From Gemmatimonadota bacterium (lineage in GTDB: Bacteria > Gemmatimonadota > Gemmatimonadetes > Longimicrobiales > Gaopeijiaceae), in the NCBI GenBank assembly GCA_041390105.1, contig JAWKQO010000004.1, positions 124,001 to 188,000 of the forward strand: 64,000 bases of DNA, read 5' to 3'. Shown here piece by piece: positions 55,467 through 64,000 of this stretch; position 1 is the stretch's first letter; each line of letters starts with the position of its first letter. The notes under the pieces are model-generated. The model was not told where the DNA came from. It ran no database searches and was given only the letters and a program-made list of their open reading frames with translations. A program made the position numbers and the translations under genes.

Positions 55467-56408
55467 ATGACCCGAAACGAGGACGTCGCCCGCAGAGCGG
55501 CCTCGTGGCTGCTCTGGCTCTACCCGGCCCGCTTCCGCGCCCGCCACGGGCCCGAGTTGGAGGAGGCCCTCCTCCGCTGGAGCCGCGACCCCCGCTACCC
55601 GTCCACCCCCGCGGGGCGCTGCCGCCTGCTCTTCGATGTGTGGTTGGACGTGACTCGTTCGTCCCTGGATGTGTGGAGCCAGGAGCTCTGGTCTCCTGCG
55701 CCCGTCCTGATCGCCGTCCCGAGCCCCGGAGGTATCCCCATGACCGCCACACTGACCCACCCGCCCGCCACGGCCCACGCCCGCTTCAAGGAGGGCTTCA
55801 GCGAAACCCTCTGGACCTCGATTCTCGCCGCCACGGTCCTCCACTTCGCCGTGCTCAACTATTTCCCCGAGCTCCACGCCAAGGACATCACCCGCCCGAT
55901 GAGCACGATCGCGGTGGTCCCACCGGTCGAGGTTCCTCTCCCGAAGCCCCCGGAGGACCTCGTGCGGCCAGGCGCTCCGGTGATCGCCGCCGACGCGACT
56001 GAGGTCACCCTGACCCTTCCCGACGCCAGCACGCTCTGGGAATCGAGCCCCAACCTGCCTCCCCCGCCCTCCCAGGCCTCGGACCCGGACGCGCACTACT
56101 CCTTGCTGACGCCCAGCATGGTGGCTCCGGCCATCAAGAACCGCGACGAGGTCGCCCGCGCCCTCGAGCGGGAGTATCCGGAGCTCCTGCGCATCGCGGG
56201 AATCGGTGGCGTGGTGCAGGTGCAGTTCCTGCTCAACGAAACCGGGGGGATCGACGAGGTCAGCGTGCAGCGCTCGTCGGGTCACTCGGCCCTCGACGAG
56301 GCAGCCTTGAAGGTGGCCCGCATCGCGCGGTTCACCCCGGCACTCAACCGGGACCAGGCCGTGCCCGTGATGGTCACCTTCCCCATCCGCTTCGAGGTGC
56401 GCCGCTAG
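55467..56408 (+). CDS. TonB-family protein fused to a permease-prefix-like N-terminus
   Basis: The protein is 313 aa. The first about 90 residues (WLLWLYPARFRARHGPELEE) match the N-terminal prefix of PadR-associated ADOP-type permeases, without the permease. The next part is a TonB: one TM near residue 120 (LAATVLHFAVLNYF), a Pro-rich linker, and the C-terminal TonB domain (GVVQVQFLLNETGGIDEV, ARIARFTPALNRDQAVP). Both 55467 and in-frame ATG 55740 have GGAGG at good spacing, so a shorter, ordinary TonB may also be made. Confidence 0.82.
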   Translation: MTRNEDVARRAASWLLWLYPARFRARHGPELEEALLRWSRDPRYPSTPAGRCRLLFDVWLDVTRSSLDVWSQELWSPAPVLIAVPSPGGIPMTATLTHPPATAHARFKEGFSETLWTSILAATVLHFAVLNYFPELHAKDITRPMSTIAVVPPVEVPLPKPPEDLVRPGAPVIAADATEVTLTLPDASTLWESSPNLPPPPSQASDPDAHYSLLTPSMVAPAIKNRDEVARALEREYPELLRIAGIGGVVQVQFLLNETGGIDEVSVQRSSGHSALDEAALKVARIARFTPALNRDQAVPVMVTFPIRFEVRR

Positions 56409-56495
56409 GGAAGCGGTCCCCTCGTCATACGGGCGCCCCGGGCCTCCGGGCCCTCGGGGCGCCCGTGTTGCCACTGGGGCACGAATAGTGTATCC

Positions 56496-56519
56496 TTGCA
56501 TCCAGAAATATGGATGCAA
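56496..56519. promoter_or_regulatory. ArsR-type operator across the start codon
   Basis: A 9-bp perfect inverted repeat (TTGCATCCA / TGGATGCAA) with a 6-bp spacer overlaps the ATG at 56510 of the ArsR-methyltransferase gene. Its position and symmetry fit an autoregulatory ArsR/SmtB operator; the element also overlaps the translation start, so binding would block RNA polymerase and perhaps ribosomes. Confidence 0.65.
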
Positions 56520-57460
56520 TCGTTGCCCGTGCCGAGATCCTGGGCCGCCTGGAAGCCCTGAGCGACGAGAACCGTCTACGAATTCTGGCCCTTTTGGACC
56601 AGAGCGAGTTCACGGTCTCGGAATTGACATCTGTTGTACAGCTCCCACAATCGACGGTCTCCCGGCATCTGAAAGTCCTTTCCCGGGATGGTTGGCTTCG
56701 GGTCCGGGCGGACGGCACCAGCCGTCACTACCAGCTGTCCCCGGAGCTCCCCGATGACCAGAGGGATCTCTGGCGTGTGGTTCGCTCCACGCTCACGGAG
56801 ACCCCCTGGCTCGCCGAGGACGCGGAGCGGGCCAGCGCGGTCCTGGCGGAGCGACGGCGTCGCTCGGAGGAGTTCTTCTCCGGTGCGGCCGCCGACTGGG
56901 ATGCGCTGAGAGCCCAGATGTTCGGGCACCGAAGCGAGTTGTCCGCCCTCTTCGGGCTCCTGGATCCGGAGTGGGTGGTCGGGGACCTGGGGTCCGGGAC
57001 CGGCACGCTCGCGGAGGCCGTGGCGCCATTCGTGCGGCGCGTGGTGGCGATCGATCGGTCCCCCGAGATGCTGGAGGCGGCCCGGGCCCGCCTGGCCGAC
57101 AGCGCGAACGCCGAGTGGCGCCAGGGGGAACTGGAAGCGCTGCCACTGGCCGACCGGTCCCTGGACGTGGCCCTGCTCGTGCTGGTGCTGCACTACCTGC
57201 CGGAACCGCAGCGAGCCCTGGCGGAGGCCTACCGGGTCCTCAAGCCGGGAGGGAGGCTGATCGTGGTCGACATGCGAGAGCACGGCCGCGGCGAGTATCG
57301 CGAGACGATGGGGCACTTGTGGCCGGGCTTCAGCGACGAGCGCATGCGGGCCTGGGTCAAGGGAGCCGGCTTCGGCTCGTACCACCACCGGGGATTGGTG
57401 CCGGATCCCGAGGCGTCCGGTCCCCTGCTGTTCGTCGGAACCGCCCGACGCGCTCGATGA
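56510..57460 (+). CDS. ArsR-type regulator fused to a SAM methyltransferase
   Basis: The protein is 316 aa. The N-terminal HTH (ENRLRILALLDQSEFTVSEL, then QLPQSTVSRHLKVLSRDGWL) is followed by a class I methyltransferase with VVGDLGSGTGTLAEAV and LALLVLVLHYLPEP-type post-motifs. No ArsR metal-site cysteines are visible, so it probably senses a small molecule. It lies 40 bp before ahcY, which argues for SAM/SAH-linked control as in SahR-type regulators. Such fusions are known; the target of the methyltransferase part is not. Confidence 0.85.
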   Translation: MDAIVARAEILGRLEALSDENRLRILALLDQSEFTVSELTSVVQLPQSTVSRHLKVLSRDGWLRVRADGTSRHYQLSPELPDDQRDLWRVVRSTLTETPWLAEDAERASAVLAERRRRSEEFFSGAAADWDALRAQMFGHRSELSALFGLLDPEWVVGDLGSGTGTLAEAVAPFVRRVVAIDRSPEMLEAARARLADSANAEWRQGELEALPLADRSLDVALLVLVLHYLPEPQRALAEAYRVLKPGGRLIVVDMREHGRGEYRETMGHLWPGFSDERMRAWVKGAGFGSYHHRGLVPDPEASGPLLFVGTARRAR

Positions 57461-57499
57461 ACGTCACGCAACACCGAACCCAACCGAGGATCTGAACAC

Positions 57500-58975
57500 A
57501 TGGAAAGTGGAGTCCTGACGCGGCAGGCCGCGGCCACGGACCGGCCCGCCTTCAAGGTCGCCGACCTGAGCCTGGCGGAGTGGGGCCGCAAGGAGATCAC
57601 GCTCGCCGAGCACGAGATGCCCGGCCTGATGTCCGTCCGGGAGGAATACGCCGAAGCTCAGCCGCTGGCCGGCCTGAAGGTCATGGGCTCGCTGCACATG
57701 ACGGTCCAGACCGCGGTGTTGATCGAGACCCTGATGGACCTGGGCGCCGACGTGCGTTGGGTCTCGTGCAACATCTTCTCGACCCAGGACCACGCCGCCG
57801 CCGCGGTCGCGGTGGGGCGAGGCGGTACTCCCGAGCACCCGAACGGGGCCGCGGTCTTCGCCTGGAAGGGCGAGACGTTGGAAGAGTACTGGTGGTGCAC
57901 CGAGCAGGCCCTGATGTGGCCGGACGGCTCGGGACCCGATCTCCTCGTGGACGACGGGGGCGATGCGACCCTGCTCCTGCACAGGGGTGTGGAATACGAA
58001 GCGGTCGGTGCGGTACCCGACTTCGACGCGGCCAGCGAGCCCGAAGAGTGGGGCGTCATTCTCGACCTGCTTCGCCGCACGCTGACGTCGGACCCGGGTC
58101 GCTGGACGCGGCTGAGCGCCACGATCAAGGGCGTCTCTGAGGAGACCACCACAGGCGTGCACCGGCTCTACGAGATGGAGAAGGCGGGTACCCTGCTCTT
58201 CCCCGCCATCAACGTCAACGACTCGGTGACCAAGTCCAAGTTCGACAACATCTACGGCTGCCGGCATTCGGTCATCGACGGTCTGAACCGGGCCAGTGAC
58301 GTGATGATCTCGGGCAAGACCGCAGTCGTCTGCGGCTATGGCGAGGTCGGAAAGGGCTGCGCCCAGGCGCTCAAGGGGCAAGGCGCCCGCGTGATCGTCA
58401 CCGAGATCGACCCGATCTGCGCCTTGCAGGCCGCGATGGAGGGCTTCGAGGTCAAGCGGGTCGAAGACGTGCTGGACTACGCGGACATCTTCATCACCGC
58501 CACCGGCAACAAGGACGTGATCACCTACGATCACATGGCGCGTATGAAGAACAAGGCCATCATCGGAAACATCGGCCACTTCGACAACGAGATCGACATG
58601 GCCGGTCTGAAGAAGCACAAGGTCGAGCGCCGCAACATCAAACCCCAGTACGACGAGTTCATCTTCCCCGATGGACATTCCGTACTGATCCTGGCGGAGG
58701 GACGGCTGCTCAACCTGGGCTGCGCCACCGGGCACCCCAGCTTCGTGATGAGCGCGAGCTTCACCAATCAGGTCATCGCGCAGCTGGAGCTGGCCAGAAA
58801 CGCGGGCGAGTATGAGAAGAAGGTGTACATGCTGCCCAAGCACCTGGACGAGAAGGTGGCGACGCTCCACCTCGAGCATCTCGGGGTGAAGCTCACGGAG
58901 CTCACTGCGGAGCAGGCCTCATACATCGGCGTACCCGCGCAGGGGCCCTACAAGCCGGAGCACTATCGGTACTAG
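57500..58975 (+). CDS. ahcY: Adenosylhomocysteinase (SAH hydrolase)
   Basis: The protein is 491 aa. The NAD-binding motif is VVCGYGEVGKGCAQAL; the family signature includes NVNDSVTKSKFDNIYGCRHSV-like wording with the catalytic Lys and Asp, and the C-terminus ends YKPEHYRY. It hydrolyses S-adenosylhomocysteine to homocysteine and adenosine, relieving product inhibition of methyltransferases. It directly follows the ArsR-methyltransferase gene and is probably under its control. Confidence 0.96.
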   Translation: MESGVLTRQAAATDRPAFKVADLSLAEWGRKEITLAEHEMPGLMSVREEYAEAQPLAGLKVMGSLHMTVQTAVLIETLMDLGADVRWVSCNIFSTQDHAAAAVAVGRGGTPEHPNGAAVFAWKGETLEEYWWCTEQALMWPDGSGPDLLVDDGGDATLLLHRGVEYEAVGAVPDFDAASEPEEWGVILDLLRRTLTSDPGRWTRLSATIKGVSEETTTGVHRLYEMEKAGTLLFPAINVNDSVTKSKFDNIYGCRHSVIDGLNRASDVMISGKTAVVCGYGEVGKGCAQALKGQGARVIVTEIDPICALQAAMEGFEVKRVEDVLDYADIFITATGNKDVITYDHMARMKNKAIIGNIGHFDNEIDMAGLKKHKVERRNIKPQYDEFIFPDGHSVLILAEGRLLNLGCATGHPSFVMSASFTNQVIAQLELARNAGEYEKKVYMLPKHLDEKVATLHLEHLGVKLTELTAEQASYIGVPAQGPYKPEHYRY

Positions 58976-59052
58976 GAGGGCACTGCCCGCGGCGGAGGGA
59001 TCGCCTCGAGCCCTTCGATCGCGAGGCGAGCCCTCGCGGAGGGCCGGAACAA

Positions 59053-59083
59053 GGGGGTGGGCACCGACCTGGTGACCACCCCC
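59053..59083. terminator. Hairpin between ahcY and the convergent barrel gene
   Basis: An 8-bp stem (GGGGGTGG / CCACCCCC) has an inner CACC/GGTG stem in its loop. It lies about 78 bp after ahcY and 64 bp after the end of the convergent gene. On the minus strand it is followed by TTGTTCC. It is a possible bidirectional terminator. Confidence 0.5.
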
Positions 59084-59146
59084 TCGTCGCGGCCCCCAGC
59101 GATGTCCTGCTGCGGGCGGCACCCCACCTCAGACGCGTGCGGCGCG

Positions 59147-59824
59147 CTAGCGGTGTCCCAGCCGGTACCCGAAACCCACTGAGACCACCGGCCTCAGCTT
59201 GGGCTGGTGGATGGCGTCGTCCGCGTCGGCGTAGGTGTAGTCCTCACGCGGGTTGACGTTGTCATTCCCCGGCGTGTACGAAGTGTCGTGCCCCGTGAGC
59301 CTGCTCGTGTGGTAGTACTCCAAGCCCGCCGTCAGGACGAGGTCCAGCACCGACGACATGGCATGGTAGCTCTCCAGGCCGGCACCCAGGCCCCAGTGGT
59401 TGCTCACCACGTCGAAGTCCTCGTTGCCACCGACGTACTTGAAGTTGCCCCGGAAGCGTGAGTAGCGGACGCCGGCGTACCAGAATGCTCGCTGCCACGA
59501 AACCAGATCGCTGTCGAACATCACGTCGAAGGACGCATCCAGGGTCCGACCGCGTGTAGCGGGAGTCCCGTTGGTGGCGTTGTTGATGAAGATCCGGCGG
59601 GCGCCCGGAGCGCTGCCCGGGTCGGTGCCCACGTATCCGACGCTTCCCCGTACCATGACGGGCAAGCCCTCAGCCACGTTTCCCTTCACCGCGAACAGGT
59701 GCACGCCTACCCCATCCACGTAGCCGAATCGGCCCCCGACCATGAGATCCGAGGTCTGTCCCGCTACGGTGACGGGGAGCGCGCCGATCGCGAAGATCAC
59801 CGCTGCGACCGATCGTTGAAGCAT
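59147..59824 (-). CDS. Probable outer-membrane beta-barrel protein
   Basis: The protein is 225 aa from ATG 59824 (AAGGGAATC upstream). A signal peptide (TVAGQ cleavage region) is followed by alternating amphipathic strands rich in Gly, Tyr and Phe (GGRFGYVDGVGVHLFAVKGN, WYAGVRYSRFRGNFKYVGGN). The last strand is VVSVGFGYRLGHR, ending close to an aromatic. The 8- to 10-strand OmpW/OmpA-like barrel is inferred from pattern only. No family name is supportable. Confidence 0.6.
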   Translation of the reverse strand: MLQRSVAAVIFAIGALPVTVAGQTSDLMVGGRFGYVDGVGVHLFAVKGNVAEGLPVMVRGSVGYVGTDPGSAPGARRIFINNATNGTPATRGRTLDASFDVMFDSDLVSWQRAFWYAGVRYSRFRGNFKYVGGNEDFDVVSNHWGLGAGLESYHAMSSVLDLVLTAGLEYYHTSRLTGHDTSYTPGNDNVNPREDYTYADADDAIHQPKLRPVVSVGFGYRLGHR

Positions 59825-60193
59825 GATTCCCTTCCGCTTGAAATGTCCCCTCCGCGCGGAGAGCGCCGCGCGTCCTGCGCTCTGCCGCGAACACCGTGCC
59901 GCCGGTGGCGCCGCGGAATCACGCGCAACTGCGCGGCGGTGCGCAGGTCGGTGGAAAGGACTTTCTGCCTCGGCCGTCGTCGCTTGCCGAGGCGAGCTTG
60001 CGACGTCGCCGAGGCGCAGCACGAACGAGACAGGAATTGCGCCTCGCCAAAACCGCTGGCCCGATCCTCGCGGAGTCGCCATCGCGTCGAGCGGGCCCCG
60101 CCGAAGGTGCAGCCCGCCCCGCCTGCCCGCTGAAGCACAGACCCCCCCGGGTCCGTACATAGAGGACGACCGTTTCACCCGAGAGGAGACGCC
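59825..60193. other. 369-bp divergent region with repeated GCCGAGGC
   Basis: This region lies between two divergent starts. GCCTCGGC (59967-59974) is followed by GCCGAGGC at 59986-59993 and again at 60008-60015, so the first two form a hairpin. It is likely promoter and operator DNA for the flanking genes. No gene supported. Confidence 0.5.
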
Positions 60194-60565
60194 ATGACCG
60201 ACGAACAGCGGGGCCGCTGCGCCACCATCATCCACGGAGCGGGAACGGCCTCAGCCGCGGTGGGGGCCGGCCTGGCCCAGGTACCGGGTGGCGACGCCAT
60301 CCTGATCATGCCCGTCCAGGTCGCCATGATCGTGGGCCTGGGCCGTGTGTTCGGGATCGAGGTCAGCGAGGCGGCGGCGCGTTCGGTGGTCTACGCGTCC
60401 CTGGGGACCATCCTGGGCCGCGGCGCTGCCAAGGTGCTGTTCCGTTTCGTCCCGGGCCTCGGGAACCTGCTGAACGCCGGGGTCGCTTTCAGCGTCACCG
60501 AAACCATGGGGTGGGCCATCGCCGAGCGGATGGCCGACGGGCGCTTCGGGGGCACCACCGTCTAG
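60194..60565 (+). CDS. Small membrane-associated protein, DUF697-like
   Basis: The protein is 123 aa from ATG 60194 (GAGGAG 8 nt upstream). It consists mainly of hydrophobic helices: GAGLAQVPGGDAILIMPVQV, AMIVGLGRVFGIEV and LFRFVPGLGNLLNAGVAF. The QVAMIVGLG and VPGLGNL phrases recall DUF697/small GTPase-associated membrane proteins. It is too short for a confident assignment. It is convergent with the next gene. Confidence 0.6.
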   Translation: MTDEQRGRCATIIHGAGTASAAVGAGLAQVPGGDAILIMPVQVAMIVGLGRVFGIEVSEAAARSVVYASLGTILGRGAAKVLFRFVPGLGNLLNAGVAFSVTETMGWAIAERMADGRFGGTTV

Positions 60566-60582
60566 AGGAGGCGAGCGGAGAA

Positions 60583-60607
60583 TACCGTACCGTACCGTAC
60601 CGTACCG
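60583..60607. repeat. Five tandem copies of TACCG
   Basis: Five perfect copies of the 5-bp unit TACCG occupy 60583-60607 between two convergent genes. The length would change by slippage. Its position past both stops makes a coding effect unlikely. Confidence 0.85.
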
Positions 60608-60617
60608 CCCCGCGAGC

Positions 60618-61934
60618 CTAGAAGAAGAACACGGCCCCTCCTCCTCGCCCACGGAAGCGCAGCCTGGGGTTCACCACGTTGTTGTAGATCGAGCCGAACT
60701 GGTACTGGAACCCGATCGAGGTGAAATACCGGAAATCGGTCTGCAGCTGGCGCAGGCGCAAGAGGATCTCCTCGTCGTTCAACTCTCTTCCCGACAGGTA
60801 GAGCTGATCGCGGATCCATGAGTAGGACCCGTTGAGTCGGAGGGTGAGGCCGCGCGTCAATCGCAGGTTCATGCCCCCGAAGGCCGTCACGGAGTACTTC
60901 CCCGCGTCGTGGAGGAACTGCGACCCGATCAGATTGAAGTTGACGGAGCCCCAGGGCTGGTTCTGCTCCACCGCCGCGGCAAGCGTGTGATCGAAGCGGA
61001 TCTCCGAGGTCCGCCCGAACAACGTCTCCTCCGTGTAGTCGAAGGAGTTGACTCCGGCCGAGTACTGGACCGTGAGCTGTCGCCGCGTGGACTCTGCATA
61101 CGGATAGACGTTGTACTCCACCGCTGGCGCCAGGCGCAGCGTGAGATCCTGATTGAGACGGTCGTCCTTCGACGCGGTCGCCTGGGCGCCCGCTGCCCAT
61201 TGTGCTCCGATGCTGCGCACGATGGAGGCGCTGGCCGTTGCCTCACGGGTGATGCTGAGGGAGGTGCCGGTCGAAAGCTCGTATTGCTGTTCGCTGTAGT
61301 CGCTGCTCACGCCCAGATCGATCTTCCAGTCCTCGGTGACGCGGCTGGCGGACACGTTGGCGCCCACATTGGTGAAGCGCGTGGACGACTCGCCGTTCAA
61401 GAAGCTGTTGACCCCGATACGGAAGACCCAGTGGTTCCACGGGTCCTCGACGGCGGTGGGGGTGCCGGGGCCCCCGCGTCGCCCCGCCCCCGGCCCCCGT
61501 GCCCGGATCTCCACACGCCCGAGCGCTCCTGCCCGGGCCAGGTAGCGCATCAACCCGGCGCGGACCACCTCTTCGATGGCGCCCCGTTGCTCGTCCCGGG
61601 TGGCGGCGGCCTCGGTGTTCTGACGGAGCGTGTCGCTCACGCCGGCGAACGCTTCCCGGCCCAGGAACGCCAGCGTGTACTCCCGACCGCCTCCCCCGGT
61701 CACCTCGGAGGTCACCAGCACGTGCACGTCCGCGTCCGCTCGGTCCCGCACCCAGCTCACGAAGGTGATCTGCTGGCGGAGGTAGGTTTCGTCACAGCCC
61801 GAGCCGGAGCAGTCGAAGAAGACCCGCAAGTCGCCGGTGGGGACATCCTGGCCGGAGGCGGGCCGGGCGAACAACGGAGGCAGGACGAACAGGAGGACCA
61901 GGACCGCTCGGCGAGCAGCGTAGAGGCGGATCAT
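60618..61934 (-). CDS. Exported protein with periplasmic N-domain and outer-membrane barrel
   Basis: The protein is 438 aa from ATG 61934 (GGGAG upstream); the open frame continues into the next gene. A signal peptide is followed by an N-terminal domain with FDCSGSGCDETYLRQQITFV, a disulfide-like Cys pair, and VRDRADADVHVLVT. A Gly/Arg/Pro-rich linker leads to about 12 amphipathic strands (IGVNSFLNGESSTRFTNVGA and onward) and an ending in three Phe, an outer-membrane assembly signal. Family not recognised. Confidence 0.7.
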   Translation of the reverse strand: MIRLYAARRAVLVLLFVLPPLFARPASGQDVPTGDLRVFFDCSGSGCDETYLRQQITFVSWVRDRADADVHVLVTSEVTGGGGREYTLAFLGREAFAGVSDTLRQNTEAAATRDEQRGAIEEVVRAGLMRYLARAGALGRVEIRARGPGAGRRGGPGTPTAVEDPWNHWVFRIGVNSFLNGESSTRFTNVGANVSASRVTEDWKIDLGVSSDYSEQQYELSTGTSLSITREATASASIVRSIGAQWAAGAQATASKDDRLNQDLTLRLAPAVEYNVYPYAESTRRQLTVQYSAGVNSFDYTEETLFGRTSEIRFDHTLAAAVEQNQPWGSVNFNLIGSQFLHDAGKYSVTAFGGMNLRLTRGLTLRLNGSYSWIRDQLYLSGRELNDEEILLRLRQLQTDFRYFTSIGFQYQFGSIYNNVVNPRLRFRGRGGGAVFFF

Positions 61935-61996
61935 GCGGCTCCCTGCTTCGGAGGGGTGGACCGAACGTAGCCTATACGCACTCGAGCCGCAGCAGC

Positions 61997-64000
61997 TTAC
62001 TCCGCGACTTCCCGCAGCACGGTGAGGGGCGTGCGCGATAGCACCCCCCTGCTTCCCGCCATCCCGACCAGCACCGTCAGAACGGTTGCCCCGGCCCAGA
62101 CGCCGAGCGCCAACCGAGGGGACAGCACCACCGGCCCCTCGAAGACGAAATGGATCACTCCAGCCGAGGCCAGCGCCGCGAGCACCAACCCCGCGAACGC
62201 GCCCAGCGAGCCCAGCGCGACGTATTCGGTGGTCAGGATGCCCAGGATCTGATTGCGGCGCGCCCCCAGGGTCTTGAGCAGCGCACCTTCGCGCATGCGT
62301 TGGAAGCGCGAGGTGGCCAGGGCCCCGATGAGGACCAACAGACCGCCCAGCACGGAAAAGCCTGCGAGGAATCGGATGGCCCCGCTGACGGTGCCCAGGA
62401 TGGTGTCGAGGGTCTGCTGTACCTGAGCGAGATCCAGGACGGAGACGTTGGGGAACGCCCGCACCAGGTCCCGCTGCATGGTGGAGCGGGCGGCAGCATC
62501 GGGCACGCGGGCCAGCGCCAGCAACGTCTGGGGTGCGTCCTCCAGAACTCCGGGCTCGAAGACCACGAAGAAGTTGGTCTGGAAGCGGGCCCAGTCGACA
62601 CGCCGCAGGCTGGTGATCTCCGTTTCGATCGAACGCCCTTGCACGTCCCAGGTGATGCGGTCTCCCAGCCCCACCTGAAGGTCTGCAGCCAGGTCCGTTT
62701 CCACGGATACGGCCGGCAGCCGCTCGGGCGAGGGATGCTCGGCCGCTGCGGTGGTGTCCCACCAGGTGCCGGCTATCAACTCCTCGGCATCGGTCAGGCC
62801 ACCGCTTCGATAGGTGTTGCGGTAGACGCGACGCACGGCCCAGCGTTCGGGCGCGGCGTCGCTGCTATCCGCCAGCAGCTCACTGGCCAGGACGCCGTTC
62901 ACAGCGGCGATACGAGCCGTGACGATGGGCGTGACCTCCACAGGACCCTCGGCGACGCGCCCCACCAGCTCGGCTACGCCCTCCCGCTGGTCCGCCTGCA
63001 CGTCGAAGAGCAGGACGTTGGCGCGCGACGCTCCTGCGTCGAAGGACAGTTGTGTCTGCAGGCTCTTTTCGATGAAAAGGACCGTACCGATCAGGTACAC
63101 GCCGAAGCCCAGCGCCAGGGTGATGGCCACCGTCTGGTTGTGGGGGCGGAACAGGTTGGCGACGCCCTGTCGGACGGTGTAACGCGCCCGTCTCGGGAAG
63201 AACCGGCGCATGGAGCCCACCAGCGCCCAGGCTGTGCCCCACAGCAGCCCGAGCGTGAGGGCCAGGCCCAACGCGAAGCCAACACCCACCCCCGGGGTCG
63301 GCGCCTGCCACACGCTCAGTGCCAGGATGCTCAGCACCAGCGCCGCCATAGCAAGCCCACGCCCGCCGCGACGGTTCGGCTCCACGTCCCGCCGCAACGC
63401 TTGCAAGGGTGCCACATCCCGCACCGCCAACAGGGGAATCAGCGCGAACACCAGCGCCACCCACACGCCGATCAGGAGCCCCGCCGACACGGCCAGGACG
63501 TCGAGGCGGGGCACGATCGTCACAGGCAGCAGGTCCCCCACCACACGCGGAAGCAGGCGCTGGAGAGCAAGCCCAAGGGCCACGCCGGCCCCGGCCCCTC
63601 CCAGCCCCAACAGCCCGGCCTGCAAGAGGTAGGCAGAGAAGACCGTTCGCTGGCGCGCTCCCAGGCAGCGCAGCACCGCCACCGCGCTCAGCTTTCCCTG
63701 TACGTACACGTGGATGGCACTGGCCACCCCGATGCCGCCGAGCAGCAGGGCCGCCAGACCGATGAGCGCCAGGAAACGAGCCAGGATGCGCGTTCCCTCC
63801 GTGAGGTCTTCGGCCTGTTCGTCGGCCGTCACCATGCGCGTATTCTGCTCACGCATGAGCTCCCGGTAGCGCTCGTCGAGCGACGCCGCATCCTCGCCGG
63901 CCGGAAGGCGCACGTAGACCTCGTAGCGGGCCAGGCTCCCGAAGGTCAGCAAGCCGGTGGCCGGCAGGGCATCGGCGGGCAGATAGAGGCGCGGTCCCAC
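61997..64000 (-). CDS. FtsX-family ABC permease with two core domains, partial
   Basis: The start lies past the right edge; 667 codons are visible. Two FtsX-type permease units are present, the first around RFLALIGLAALLLGGIGVAS and the second around FLAGFSVLGGLLVLIGALATS with LKTLGARRNQILGILTTEYV. They are separated by long periplasmic parts. This two-unit layout resembles the YbbP/lysophospholipase-associated permeases and the LolE-type group. The partner ATPase would be expected just to the right of the window. Confidence 0.85.
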   Translation of the reverse strand: MGPRLYLPADALPATGLLTFGSLARYEVYVRLPAGEDAASLDERYRELMREQNTRMVTADEQAEDLTEGTRILARFLALIGLAALLLGGIGVASAIHVYVQGKLSAVAVLRCLGARQRTVFSAYLLQAGLLGLGGAGAGVALGLALQRLLPRVVGDLLPVTIVPRLDVLAVSAGLLIGVWVALVFALIPLLAVRDVAPLQALRRDVEPNRRGGRGLAMAALVLSILALSVWQAPTPGVGVGFALGLALTLGLLWGTAWALVGSMRRFFPRRARYTVRQGVANLFRPHNQTVAITLALGFGVYLIGTVLFIEKSLQTQLSFDAGASRANVLLFDVQADQREGVAELVGRVAEGPVEVTPIVTARIAAVNGVLASELLADSSDAAPERWAVRRVYRNTYRSGGLTDAEELIAGTWWDTTAAAEHPSPERLPAVSVETDLAADLQVGLGDRITWDVQGRSIETEITSLRRVDWARFQTNFFVVFEPGVLEDAPQTLLALARVPDAAARSTMQRDLVRAFPNVSVLDLAQVQQTLDTILGTVSGAIRFLAGFSVLGGLLVLIGALATSRFQRMREGALLKTLGARRNQILGILTTEYVALGSLGAFAGLVLAALASAGVIHFVFEGPVVLSPRLALGVWAGATVLTVLVGMAGSRGVLSRTPLTVLREVAE

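Noticed and set aside
60583..60607. CRISPR or similar array
   Set aside because: The 5-bp unit has no spacers and is far too short.

Overview
The window is about two-thirds G+C and densely packed. It contains no rRNA, tRNA, insertion sequence, phage gene or CRISPR array that I can see. The gene content suggests a free-living, diderm, heterotrophic bacterium: lipoproteins, TonB- and TolC-type envelope genes, outer-membrane barrels, S9/M6/M16 exported peptidases, a CcmH protein and type IV pilin genes. The combination resembles Gemmatimonadota or a related soil or marine lineage. That placement is inference from gene style only.

Layout. 1-10.4 kb: the start of an S9 peptidase, a serine beta-lactamase-like lipoprotein, a methyltransferase, threonine synthase, a NatA/NatB-type exporter whose permease is fused to a CPBP protease, and an ECF sigma / anti-sigma / PDZ operon. 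10.4-15.8 kb: a complete minus-strand tripartite efflux operon (TolC, MacB-type ATPase, MacA-type adaptor, MacB-type permease) and a Spy/CpxP-like protein. 16.2-17 kb: a PTPS/QueD-family protein with altered catalytic residues. 17.1-21.1 kb: a minor pilin operon (FimT/GspH, PilV, PilW, PilX). 21.5-37.9 kb: mostly housekeeping genes on the minus strand (HNH nuclease, PriA, M24 peptidase, CcmH, deacetylase-fold enzyme, CarB, M6 protease, HD protein, endonuclease III, zincin). 38.3-44 kb: an M16 peptidase, a MerB-family gene with an in-frame UGA, an NTF2-like protein and glycyl-tRNA synthetase. 44.2-45.3 kb: a RES/Xre toxin-antitoxin pair. 45.3-49 kb: ATP-grasp, deacetylase and formyltransferase genes with nfuA divergent. 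49-54.3 kb: a REC-EAL protein, IlvE, an acyltransferase-like membrane protein and a PhoX-like lipoprotein. 54.4-59 kb: uridine kinase, a PadR-TonB unit, and an ArsR-methyltransferase / AhcY unit. 59-64 kb: outer-membrane proteins and a partial FtsX-family permease.

The most striking observation is at 41125-41790. A MerB (alkylmercury lyase)-family reading frame carries an in-frame UGA at exactly the position of the second active-site cysteine (Cys159 of classical MerB). Family-like sequence continues in the same frame for 73 residues. A 7-bp hairpin with a GGUC loop starts 13 nt after the UGA, close to the geometry of the bacterial SECIS element of E. coli fdhF. I read it as a probable selenocysteine-containing MerB homologue. 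Other items worth checking are the PTPS protein lacking catalytic Cys and His, a 24-bp ArsR operator across the start codon of a gene beside ahcY, a TonB gene with a fused permease-prefix segment and a second strong start, and two leaderless promoters sharing TATTTTCAGGT directly before ATG.
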